Source of the DNA: Phycisphaerales bacterium
GTDB lineage: Bacteria > Planctomycetota > Phycisphaerae > Sedimentisphaerales > Anaerohalosphaeraceae
Length of the DNA stretch: 5,100 nucleotides
Assembly (NCBI GenBank): GCA_003152975.1
Contig: PMBP01000448.1
Location: 1 to 5,100 of the forward strand
Direction of reading: 5' to 3'
Shown: positions 1 through 5,100 of the stretch, one piece after another
Numbering within the stretch: the first letter of the stretch is position 1
Layout: every line of letters begins with the position of its first letter
Made by a program: the position numbers and the translations under genes
Notes under the pieces: model-generated
Database searches by the model: none
Told to the model about the DNA's origin: nothing
The model's input: the letters and a program-made list of their open reading frames with translations, nothing else

Positions 1-236
1 TGGGCAGCGGCCTGACGGACCCGGATATCTCCTTGGCAGCATCGTTGGCGTTGTACGGGGCCTTCGGCCTGGCCAAACCGGCCGCATTAAACGGCATTCA
101 GTTTTTGACCGCCGATGTCCTGGCCCGACCTTTGAAAGTCGAAAAAAATGCCGTTCATAGCCCATCCGGCCCAGGACTGGGGATCGAAGTTGACCAGGCC
201 AAGGTCGATGACCTGGTCAAACGCAGTTCGGTTTAA
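1..236 (+). CDS. Mandelate racemase/muconate cycloisomerase family enzyme, C-terminal fragment
   Basis: This is the 3' end of a gene that begins outside the window. The open frame (codons starting at position 3) gives 77 residues ending at TAA 234-236. It reads like the C-terminal end of the enolase-superfamily barrel and the return into the capping domain. A GSGLTDPD stretch is followed by an Ala/Leu-rich helix, then ALNGIQFL, and finally SGPGLGIEVDQAKVDDL. The PGLG(V/I)E(V/L)D signature just before the C-terminus is typical of muconate cycloisomerases and L-Ala-D/L-Glu epimerase-like members. These enzymes abstract a proton alpha to a carboxylate using Mg2+. The catalytic Lys and the metal ligands lie upstream of the window, so the substrate cannot be named. 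Family assignment is fairly secure; the reaction is unknown. It is separated from the next gene by 141 bp that contain a promoter, so it is probably a separate transcription unit. Confidence 0.72.
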   Translation, partial: GSGLTDPDISLAASLALYGAFGLAKPAALNGIQFLTADVLARPLKVEKNAVHSPSGPGLGIEVDQAKVDDLVKRSSV

Positions 237-257
237 CGGGGGGCCCTGGCGGTAAAT

Positions 258-272
258 TCCGTTCCGGACGGA
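258..272. repeat. Short inverted repeat between the cycloisomerase-like gene and the promoter
   Basis: TCCGT (258-262) and ACGGA (268-272) form a perfect 5-bp inverted repeat around a 5-base loop. It lies 22 bp after the upstream stop codon and directly before the -35 box at 275. No T-tract follows, so it is a poor intrinsic terminator. Its position would also suit a small operator. Five base pairs in GC-rich DNA can easily arise by chance. Confidence 0.2.
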
Positions 273-274
273 TC

Positions 275-303
275 TTGACAGCATGTGGATGGATAATTAT
301 ACT
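275..303 (+). promoter_or_regulatory. Sigma-70-type promoter for the lipoprotein/GT-C/apbE operon
   Basis: A perfect -35 box TTGACA (275-280) is followed after exactly 17 bp by TATACT (298-303), a 5/6 match to the -10 consensus. The segment is distinctly AT-rich against its surroundings. Transcription would start near 310 and leave a leader of about 68 nt before the ATG at 378. This is the best promoter in the window and is placed correctly for the three plus-strand genes downstream. It has not been tested experimentally. Confidence 0.75.
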
Positions 304-365
304 ATTGGGTTTTAGATTGCGTGAATCGATCGGAAATCCCGGTTGAAAGAAAACCTACAATCATC

Positions 366-370
366 AGGAG
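366..370 (+). promoter_or_regulatory. Ribosome binding site (AGGAG) that fixes the lipoprotein start
   Basis: AGGAG lies 7 bases upstream of the ATG at 378, which is near-ideal spacing. It decides between this ATG and an in-frame GTG at 321. The GTG would lie only about 11 nt after the predicted transcription start, has no Shine-Dalgarno, and would put 19 extra residues before a normal lipoprotein signal peptide. Confidence 0.8.
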
Positions 371-377
371 AAAGTAC

Positions 378-1250
378 ATGACACAGAAACGGATTACACG
401 AGGAATCGGACTGGTCGTGCTGCTGGTTGCGGCGATTGCCCTGTCATCCTGCGGCAAGAAGGAAGTCGCCAAGAAACCGACGTCCGCCCCCGTGAATAAA
501 CAGGCCGTCAAGCCCGAAACTCCGAAGGTCGAGACGCCCAAAGCCGATGCCCCGAAGGTCGAGGCCCCCAAGCCCGCAGTGGAAGCCCCGAAAGCCGAGA
601 CGCCCAAGGCTGATGAAAAGCCCGCTGCCGACGCTCCCGTCGCGGTACCGGCCGGGATGGAAGTCCTTCCGATCGAACTGCCCAAGCCGATGTTCGTCGG
701 AACACCGACCAATATCCAGAATGTTCCCAACCTGGAAAAGCCCCGCGGCAAGCCCCGTCCCCCATTCTATGCCCCCAAGGGGACCGCGCTGGTCAGCAAG
801 GGCAAACCGGTCACCGGCAGCGACAATGAGCCGATCATGGGCGAGTTGGAGATGATCACCGACGGCGATAAGGAAGCCGCCGACGGCAGCTATGTTGAGC
901 TCGGACCCTTCAAGCAGTTCGTGACCATCGACTTGGAAGCCGAGTACGAGATCTATGCCGTGGTCGTATGGCACTTCCACAAACAGGCCCGTGTCTATTT
1001 CGATGTGATCGCGCAGACCTCGACCGACAAGGACTTCATCGATGCCAAGACGATCTTCAACAACGATTTGGACAACACCTCCGGTATGGGTGTCGGTCAG
1101 GATCCGCACTATGTTGAAACCTCCGAAGGTCGCCTCATCGACGCCAAGGGCGTCAAGGGCCGTTTTGTTCGCCTGTACAGCAACGGCAACAACGCCAACG
1201 ACCTAAACCACTACATCGAAGTTGAGGTCTGGGGTAAGCCCCTGAAGTAA
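378..1250 (+). CDS. Lipoprotein with Pro/Lys/Ala-rich stalk and C-terminal discoidin-like (F5/8 type C) domain
   Basis: The product has 290 residues. Residues 1-24 form a lipoprotein signal: basic residues K4, R5 and R8, a hydrophobic core VVLLVAAIA, then the lipobox LSSC with C25 as the lipidated cysteine. The mature protein begins CGKKEV, with no Asp at +2, so outer-membrane or outward placement is possible. Residues about 44-92 are a low-complexity stalk of PK-(V/A)-(E/D)-(T/A) units, probably extended and disordered. Residues about 138-287 resemble a galactose-binding jelly roll. Supporting elements are SKGKPVTGS, ITDGDK, FVTIDLEAEYEIYAVVVWHF, VKGRFVRLYSNG and the final HYIEVEVWG, which match the usual DL...I..V....RYVR....N....EVEVYG order of F5/8 C domains. 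The domain call comes from motif order and is moderately sure; the ligand is unknown. The stop codon overlaps the next gene's start, so the product probably works with the GT-C protein at the cell surface. This is inference. Confidence 0.8.
   Translation: MTQKRITRGIGLVVLLVAAIALSSCGKKEVAKKPTSAPVNKQAVKPETPKVETPKADAPKVEAPKPAVEAPKAETPKADEKPAADAPVAVPAGMEVLPIELPKPMFVGTPTNIQNVPNLEKPRGKPRPPFYAPKGTALVSKGKPVTGSDNEPIMGELEMITDGDKEAADGSYVELGPFKQFVTIDLEAEYEIYAVVVWHFHKQARVYFDVIAQTSTDKDFIDAKTIFNNDLDNTSGMGVGQDPHYVETSEGRLIDAKGVKGRFVRLYSNGNNANDLNHYIEVEVWGKPLK
513..626 (+). repeat. Degenerate tandem repeats encoding the PK(V/A)(E/D)(T/A) stalk
   Basis: The stretch encodes about 38 residues of four- and five-residue units such as ETPKV, ETPKA, DAPKV, EAPKP, EAPKA and ETPKA. 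Repetition is visible at the DNA level: the 12-mer CCGAAGGTCGAG occurs at 522-533 and again at 552-563, exactly 30 bp apart. GAGACGCCCAA also recurs (531-541 and about 597-607). The units are imperfect, so this is an ageing repeat rather than a freshly expanded array. Length variation between strains is plausible. At protein level it probably acts as a spacer holding the C-terminal domain away from the membrane. Confidence 0.75.
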
Positions 1251-2893
1251 TGAAAGCGGCGCCGACGAGCTGCGTGCTGATCCTGATCGCGGCCGTCGCC
1301 GCGGTCGGGGTGCGGATGATAAACCTGCCGCAACGCCCGATGCATGTGGACGAGGCGGTGCATGCGGACAAGTTCAGGGACCTGCAGGAAAACGGCTGGT
1401 ACACCTATGATCCGCACGAGTATCACGGCCCGACGCTGAATTATGCTACTTTGGTCCCGGCCCTGCTCAGTGGGGCCGGGACTTATATTCAAGTGACCGA
1501 AACGACCTTGCGGATCGTTCCGGTGGTTTTCGGGGGATTGCTGATCCTCCTGCTGGTGGGGTTGCGGGATGGTCTGGGACGGTGGGGAGCGGTCTTTGCC
1601 GCTGGTTTCACGGCTGTATCGGTGATGATCAGCTTTTATAGCCGCTACTACATCATGGAAATTCTTCTCGTCTGTTTCACCCTGGGTCTGATCGTCTGCG
1701 TATGGCGTTATGCGGTCCGGCCGCGGACCCTCTGGGCAGGGGGGGCGGGCTTGTTCCTCGGCCTGATGCATGCAACCAAAGAGACCTTCGTGATCCCCGT
1801 GGCCGCGATGGCGATCGCCGGATTCCTGTGCCGCCGATCCAGATTCGGCGTATCGCCGGATCGGCCCATCGTGGCCTGGTGGAAGCGGGCCGTTCATCTC
1901 CTGCTGGCTCTTCTCGCTGCCGTGGGGGTGTCGGTTTTGTTTTTCTCCTCCTTCGGCCGCAATCCCCAGGGCATTGCCGATTCAATCCTGACCTACGCGG
2001 CCTATTTTCAGAGGGCCGGCCAAAATCCTGTGCATCTGCATCCCTGGTACGCTTATCTGGCCTGGCTGGGCTGGTACCAATTCGCCGATGGGCCCATCTT
2101 CAGCGAAGGGCTTATCCTCGCCCTGGCGGCGATCGCGTGTGTTTGGATTGGACTGGAAAAAAAACCGCCGAGGGAAGGCGATCTTCGATTTCAGCGTTTT
2201 CTGGTATATTATACTTTGATTTCAACGGTCCTCTATTCGCTGATCCCCTACAAAACGCCGTGGTGCGCCATGGGATTCTTTCACGGCATGATTCTGCTGG
2301 CTGGCGTGGCAACCTCGCGCCTGGTCCTCTCGCCCAATCGCATGCTCGGTTCGGCGGCGGCCCTGGTCATCGGCGTCGGCGCCGCGCATCTGGTATGGCT
2401 CAATTATCTCGGCAATTTCCGCTATTTCTGCGACAGTCGCAATCCCTGGGTCTATGCCCATACCGGCCAGGATATCTTCGACATCGAGCGAACCGTCCGC
2501 GAAGTGGCGGCCGTCCATCCCGAAGGCACCCGAATGCACCTCCAGGTGATCTGTCCCGGATATGACTACTGGCCGCTTCCGTGGTACCTTCGCGATTTTC
2601 CCAGGGCCGGCTACTGGAGCATGGTACAAAACGAGGTGGTCAGCGCCGAATTGATCTTGGCGATGCCGGCGGTGGAAGAGGCATTGATGACCCGGCTGTT
2701 CGAGCTGCCCCCGCCCGGCCAGCGCCACATGTACATGCCCCTGTTCGACCGAGACATGGAGTTGCGACCCTCCGTGGAAATCCGCGGTTACCTCCGCAAG
2801 GACCTGTGGGATCAATACGAGGCACAAAGGGATCCGGCTCCCGAATCTATCCTTCAGGAATCTCCGGTGCAATCGGAACCAGAACCCGATTGA
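1250..2893 (+). CDS. TIGR03663-like (Agl23-type) GT-C/PMT-related integral membrane protein
   Basis: The product has 547 residues. It has an N-terminal membrane helix (about 6-24) followed by an outward loop with MHVDEAVHA (31-39) and YDPHEYHGPTLNY (53-65). That HxDE loop is where GT-C enzymes of the PMT family carry the catalytic acidic residues (here D34 and E35). About eight further hydrophobic segments follow between residues 85 and 385. Conserved-looking motifs include YSRYYIMEIL (130-139), HATKETF (174-180), YKTPW (334-338), NPWVYAHTGQD (398-408) and YWPLPWYLRDF (440-450). A soluble C-terminal portion ends in an acidic, Pro-rich tail. This pattern matches TIGR03663, which I know as 'flippase activity-associated protein Agl23' and as similar to PF02366. 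The expected role is handling of lipid-linked sugars in envelope glycosylation, but acceptor and donor are unknown. The ATG overlaps the previous stop (TAATG) and lacks a strong Shine-Dalgarno, so translation is probably coupled. Confidence 0.85.
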   Translation: MKAAPTSCVLILIAAVAAVGVRMINLPQRPMHVDEAVHADKFRDLQENGWYTYDPHEYHGPTLNYATLVPALLSGAGTYIQVTETTLRIVPVVFGGLLILLLVGLRDGLGRWGAVFAAGFTAVSVMISFYSRYYIMEILLVCFTLGLIVCVWRYAVRPRTLWAGGAGLFLGLMHATKETFVIPVAAMAIAGFLCRRSRFGVSPDRPIVAWWKRAVHLLLALLAAVGVSVLFFSSFGRNPQGIADSILTYAAYFQRAGQNPVHLHPWYAYLAWLGWYQFADGPIFSEGLILALAAIACVWIGLEKKPPREGDLRFQRFLVYYTLISTVLYSLIPYKTPWCAMGFFHGMILLAGVATSRLVLSPNRMLGSAAALVIGVGAAHLVWLNYLGNFRYFCDSRNPWVYAHTGQDIFDIERTVREVAAVHPEGTRMHLQVICPGYDYWPLPWYLRDFPRAGYWSMVQNEVVSAELILAMPAVEEALMTRLFELPPPGQRHMYMPLFDRDMELRPSVEIRGYLRKDLWDQYEAQRDPAPESILQESPVQSEPEPD

Positions 2894-2908
2894 GGGGATA
2901 GAGTTGTA

Positions 2909-3877
2909 ATGGATATAAATACACAGGAAACAATTCAGCCCGGCGGACAGATTCCAAATGCCCGGATCTTTTCGCACGAGGCAATGGCCTCCGTGTTTCA
3001 GTTTTTTCTGGTGCATGAGGATGCCGATTATGCCCGCCATGCGGCCTTGGCGTCCTTTACAGAGATCGACCGGCTCGAGCACGAACTGAGCCGTTTCATC
3101 GAGAATAGCGACATCGCCCGCCTCAACCATGCTCCCGTTGGTTGGCCGGTACCGCTCGGGCTGGATTCGTATGCCTGCCTGCAACAGGCCCGCCAGGCGT
3201 GGGAGGATACCGGCGGGGCATTCGATGTGACGATCGGCTCGCTGTATCGCTGCTGGCATGGCGACGACCGAACGCCGCGAACGCCGACCGCTGCGGAAAT
3301 CACATTCGCGATGGAACGAACCGGAATGCAACGGTTGCATCTGGATTCGAAGTTGTACGAGATCGCCTCCGACACCCCCGGCGTACAGGTTGACCTCGGC
3401 GGGATCGGCAAGGGGTATGCCCTCGACTGCGCCGCCGGGGTTCTTCGGGAGTGGAACATCCACGCCGGTCTCCTGAATGCCGGCAGCAGCACGATCCTGG
3501 CAATGGATCCGCCCCCCGGAAAAAAGGGTTGGCCTCTCGTCTTTTATCATCCCCTCCAGATCGATCAGGTTCTGCTACGGCTGGATCTGGCCAATCGATC
3601 CGTTAGCGGCTCCGGCCAGAAATCCTTCCGCCACATCCTCGATTCCCGGCCCGGTCGAGTCGGCCCGGTCACCGGAAAGATCGCCACCTGGTCACTGGCT
3701 GCCGCCGGCGCTCGGTCGGATGCCCTTTCGACGGCGTTCCTCGTCCTCGATCCGGTCGATATGGAGGCATTTTGCATAAAATACCCGCAGGAGGCCGCCT
3801 TCGCCGTACTGGGGGATTACGAACAGCGGACGGTGTCGAAAATCGCTTCGTGGGGCCCCTGGCCGAAAGCGGAGTAA
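2909..3877 (+). CDS. apbE: ApbE-type FAD:protein FMN transferase
   Basis: The product has 322 residues. ApbE proteins use FAD and Mg2+ to attach FMN through a phosphoester to a Ser/Thr of target flavoproteins such as NqrB/C and RnfG. Visible family elements in order are HEAMASVFQF (23-32), ELSRFIENSDIARLN (59-73), TGGAFDVTIGSLYRCW (101-116), VDLGGIGKGYALD (161-173), LNAGSST (189-195), SVSGSGQKSFRHILDSRPG (231-249) and SDALSTAF (270-277). The last contains the Asp and Thr usually involved in metal binding. Differences from the usual pattern are AGSS for GG(S/D) and HILDSR for HI(I/L)DPR. There is no signal peptide or lipobox, whereas many ApbE proteins are exported lipoproteins, so this one is probably cytoplasmic. 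The ATG lies 15 bp after the GT-C stop. A GAGGGG at 2892-2897 is a slightly distant Shine-Dalgarno. An alternative start at M26 would remove part of the fold. No flavinylation target is evident in the window. Confidence 0.88.
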   Translation: MDINTQETIQPGGQIPNARIFSHEAMASVFQFFLVHEDADYARHAALASFTEIDRLEHELSRFIENSDIARLNHAPVGWPVPLGLDSYACLQQARQAWEDTGGAFDVTIGSLYRCWHGDDRTPRTPTAAEITFAMERTGMQRLHLDSKLYEIASDTPGVQVDLGGIGKGYALDCAAGVLREWNIHAGLLNAGSSTILAMDPPPGKKGWPLVFYHPLQIDQVLLRLDLANRSVSGSGQKSFRHILDSRPGRVGPVTGKIATWSLAAAGARSDALSTAFLVLDPVDMEAFCIKYPQEAAFAVLGDYEQRTVSKIASWGPWPKAE

Positions 3878-3880
3878 GTT

Positions 3881-4609
3881 TTACCGCCTCTCGCGGGCAA
3901 GGATCGCCCGAATCCTCAGCAGTTCCCCAAGTACCCGCCAGGAAGTGTGATGAATGGAGATTCGGCTATCGCAGTCGCACGCCCACTCGATCGGAAACTC
4001 GCGGATTCGGTAGCCGTGCCGGATGGCCCGCAACAGAATCTCGATGTCGAATGTGAATCCCTCGGTAACCAGTTCACCGTAAAGTTGTTTGGCGATACCC
4101 GTGCGATAGACCTTGAAGCCGCACTGAGTATCGGTCAGGTCGCGAGGAACCTGCAAAAGGACATCCACAAATCTTCGAAAGGCCTTCGAACAGAACCGCC
4201 GCAGGGCCGGTTGTCGCCGGACGATGTGACATCCCGGCATCTTGCGGGACCCATGCGCGATATCGCACTGCCCGGCCTGGATCATTTCGATACCCGTCAG
4301 ACCCCATTCGAACGGTACGCTGTACCCGCTGTCGGCGAACAGCACGAACGCGCCCCGACTTTCCAGAATCCCCGCCCGGACCGCTCCGCCCTTGCCATGG
4401 TTGGCGTCCAGGCGAATCACGCGAAGCGGCGCGCCGAATTGCTTGCCCGCACGGCTGGCGGCGCCGGAGGTGTCGTCGCGGCTGCCGTCATCCACGATGA
4501 TCAGTTCGCCATCGAGCCGTCCGGCCGCAAAAAAGGCCGCCGCCGCCTCGACATCGCGGGCGATCTTGTGGCTTTCTTCATACGCCGGGATAACGATTGA
4601 CAATTCCAT
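3881..4609 (-). CDS. Family 2 glycosyltransferase, dolichyl/polyprenyl-phosphate glucosyltransferase-like
   Basis: The product has 242 residues and a GT-A fold. It opens with MELSIVIPAYEES, followed by ELIIVDDGSRDDT (35-47) for nucleotide-sugar binding. HGKGGAVRAGIL (71-82), FVLFADSGYSVP (88-99), IAHGSRK (117-123), LTDTQCGFKVY (158-168), GFTFDIEILLRA (184-195) and GYRIREFPIEW (199-209) follow. Order and spacing match dolichyl-phosphate beta-glucosyltransferase-like GT2 enzymes, which transfer a sugar from a nucleotide donor to a polyprenyl phosphate at the cytoplasmic face. The usual DAD/DSD metal-binding motif reads D93-S94-G95. There is no C-terminal GtrA or membrane-anchor domain, so the protein is soluble or peripheral. 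The ATG at 4609 is chosen because it starts the first beta-strand exactly and no in-frame start is seen upstream; the Shine-Dalgarno is weak. It converges on apbE with 3 bp between the stops. It may supply the lipid-linked sugar to the GT-C protein (inference). Confidence 0.87.
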   Translation of the reverse strand: MELSIVIPAYEESHKIARDVEAAAAFFAAGRLDGELIIVDDGSRDDTSGAASRAGKQFGAPLRVIRLDANHGKGGAVRAGILESRGAFVLFADSGYSVPFEWGLTGIEMIQAGQCDIAHGSRKMPGCHIVRRQPALRRFCSKAFRRFVDVLLQVPRDLTDTQCGFKVYRTGIAKQLYGELVTEGFTFDIEILLRAIRHGYRIREFPIEWACDCDSRISIHHTSWRVLGELLRIRAILARERR

Positions 4610-4663
4610 CGAGTATCGATTTTTCCGTCCGTGGGTCTGTTTGCGTTCGGGACAAGAACAGGA

Positions 4664-4692
4664 ATTATACGCGGTCGGGCCGGCGAGGGAAA
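4664..4692 (-). promoter_or_regulatory. Candidate promoter for the GT2 gene
   Basis: On the minus strand a perfect TATAAT occupies 4669-4664. At 17 bp upstream, TTTCCC (4692-4687) matches only 3 of 6 positions of the -35 consensus. Transcription would begin near 4657 and leave about 48 nt before the ATG at 4609. The -10 box stands out in GC-rich DNA, but the weak -35 suggests either low basal activity or a need for an activator. No convincing GG-N10-GC sigma-54 element was found in this gap. Confidence 0.45.
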
Positions 4693-4698
4693 GCCCGA
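4675..4698. repeat. Inverted repeat TCGGGC-N12-GCCCGA overlapping the GT2 promoter
   Basis: TCGGGC (4675-4680) and GCCCGA (4693-4698) are perfect 6-bp inverted arms 12 bases apart. They cover most of the spacer and the -35 region of the candidate GT2 promoter, so an operator is one reading. Read on the plus strand, the right arm is followed by TTTT (4699-4702), so it could also be a weak terminator for plus-strand read-through. On the minus strand no T-tract follows, so it is a poor terminator for the regulator gene. Chance in GC-rich DNA is possible. Confidence 0.3.
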
Positions 4699-4717
4699 TT
4701 TTGAATCGTGAAAATAG

Positions 4718-5100
4718 CTACGCATTCGCCCGTTTCGCTTCTTCGTCTAAGCCGTACCTCTTCATCTTCTTGTACAGCGTGATCCGGTTGATCCCCAGAG
4801 CCGCAGCCGAATCCTGCCGATTCCACCCGTGTGTTTCCAGCGCCGCCCGCAGGATCGCCTTCTCCGGCTCGGCCAGGGCCTGCTTGAGCCCCATTCCATG
4901 ATACCCTCGGAGGCCACTCATTTCCGGTTTTTCCCCCGTAATCGCCTCGGGTAGATCGTCCGCCTCAATCCGGTTCCCCTTGCCCAGAAGCACCGCCCGC
5001 TCGATCACATTCTCCAACTCCCGGACATTGCCCGGCCAGTGGTAGCGGGTGAGTTCGTCCATCGTCTCGCGTTGAATGTTGGTGACGGACTTGCCCAACT
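4718..5100 (-). CDS. Sigma-54-dependent transcriptional activator (NtrC family), C-terminal fragment
   Basis: The 5' part lies beyond the window's right edge; 126 complete codons before the stop are visible. The fragment starts in the last part of the AAA+ domain with LGKSVTNI and the diagnostic YHWPGNVRELENVIERAVLL (19-38 of the fragment), including the sensor II arginine region. A linker (about 50-75) leads to a Fis-type helix-turn-helix: EKAILRAALETHGWNRQDSAAALGINRITLYKKMKRYGL. Such proteins use ATP hydrolysis to remodel sigma-54 RNA polymerase at -24/-12 promoters after binding upstream enhancer sites. The sensory domain (receiver, PAS, FHA or GAF) is not visible, so the signal is unknown. 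The TTG at 5098 is an internal codon rather than a start, because the AAA+ core must lie upstream. The gene precedes the GT2 gene on the same strand by 108 bp, which does not prove that it controls it. Confidence 0.93.
   Translation of the reverse strand, partial: LGKSVTNIQRETMDELTRYHWPGNVRELENVIERAVLLGKGNRIEADDLPEAITGEKPEMSGLRGYHGMGLKQALAEPEKAILRAALETHGWNRQDSAAALGINRITLYKKMKRYGLDEEAKRANA

Noticed and set aside
321..377. GTG at 321 as start of the lipoprotein
   Set aside because: It has no Shine-Dalgarno, sits too near the predicted transcription start, and would put 19 extra residues before a normal signal peptide.
237..377. A sigma-54 promoter (TGGC...) near 247 upstream of the lipoprotein
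   Set aside because: TGGCGG is present, but no GC dinucleotide occurs at the required 10-bp spacing, and the sigma-70 elements at 275-303 explain the region better.
302..1109. Minus-strand open frames opposite the lipoprotein, with Gly/Ala/Ser- and Gly/Leu-rich repeats
   Set aside because: The apparent protein repeats are the reverse reading of the PK-rich stalk repeat. The plus-strand lipoprotein has a promoter, Shine-Dalgarno, lipobox and domain.
1463..1489. SGAGT in the GT-C protein as a possible ApbE flavinylation site
   Set aside because: It only loosely resembles the SGAT-type motif of NqrC/RnfG, lacks the expected FMN-binding domain, and lies in a membrane-proximal loop common to the GT-C family.
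1702..2565. A 287-codon plus-strand open frame inside the GT-C gene
   Set aside because: It is a frame-shifted reading of the membrane protein, rich in Arg, Gly and Pro, with no motif.
2222..3550. A 442-codon minus-strand open frame opposite the GT-C gene end and apbE
   Set aside because: It lies antisense to two genes with clear family motifs, shows no recognisable domain, and has the composition expected of a shadow frame in GC-rich DNA.
3947..4600. A 217-codon plus-strand open frame opposite the GT2 gene
   Set aside because: It is antisense to a gene with a complete set of GT2 motifs and shows no family resemblance of its own.
1..5100. CRISPR array, tRNA/rRNA, insertion sequence, phage or toxin-antitoxin genes
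   Set aside because: I saw no regularly spaced direct repeats, cloverleaf-like segments, transposase motifs or terminal inverted repeats. Nearly all bases are explained by five ordinary genes.

Overview
The window holds five protein-coding genes, two of them cut by the window edges. The sequence is GC-rich (roughly 60% by eye) and compactly coded. The gene set suggests a Gram-negative-type bacterium, most likely a member of the Planctomycetota, perhaps Phycisphaerae. The reasons are a TIGR03663-like GT-C membrane protein, a lipoprotein with a discoidin-like domain and Pro/Lys-rich stalk, an enolase-superfamily enzyme of a style common in that phylum, and an NtrC-type sigma-54 activator. This assignment is an inference from gene style, not a phylogenetic result.

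Layout, left to right. (1) Positions 1-236, plus strand: the C-terminal end of a mandelate racemase/muconate cycloisomerase family enzyme. (2) Positions 237-377: an intergenic stretch with a very good sigma-70-type promoter (TTGACA, 17 bp, TATACT) and a clear Shine-Dalgarno. (3) Positions 378-3877, plus strand: a three-gene run that looks like one operon. It consists of a lipoprotein with a discoidin-like C-terminal domain, a polytopic GT-C/PMT-like membrane protein whose ATG overlaps the lipoprotein stop (TAATG), and an ApbE-type FAD:protein FMN transferase 15 bp downstream. (4) Positions 3881-4609, minus strand: a family 2 glycosyltransferase of the polyprenyl/dolichyl-phosphate glucosyltransferase type, converging on apbE with only 3 bp between the stops. 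(5) Positions 4610-4717: an intergenic stretch with a TATAAT on the minus strand and an overlapping inverted repeat. (6) Positions 4718-5100, minus strand: the C-terminal end of a sigma-54-dependent transcriptional activator.

A coherent reading is a cell-envelope glycosylation locus. The GT2 would load a sugar onto a polyprenyl phosphate at the cytoplasmic face, and the GT-C protein would use a lipid-linked sugar at the outer face. The lipoprotein would present a carbohydrate- or protein-binding domain on the same side. The ApbE homologue does not fit this scheme in an obvious way. The GT2 has an altered DXD motif (DSG). Apart from this gene combination and the GT2 motif, the window looks ordinary, and I see no CRISPR array, RNA gene, insertion sequence or phage feature.
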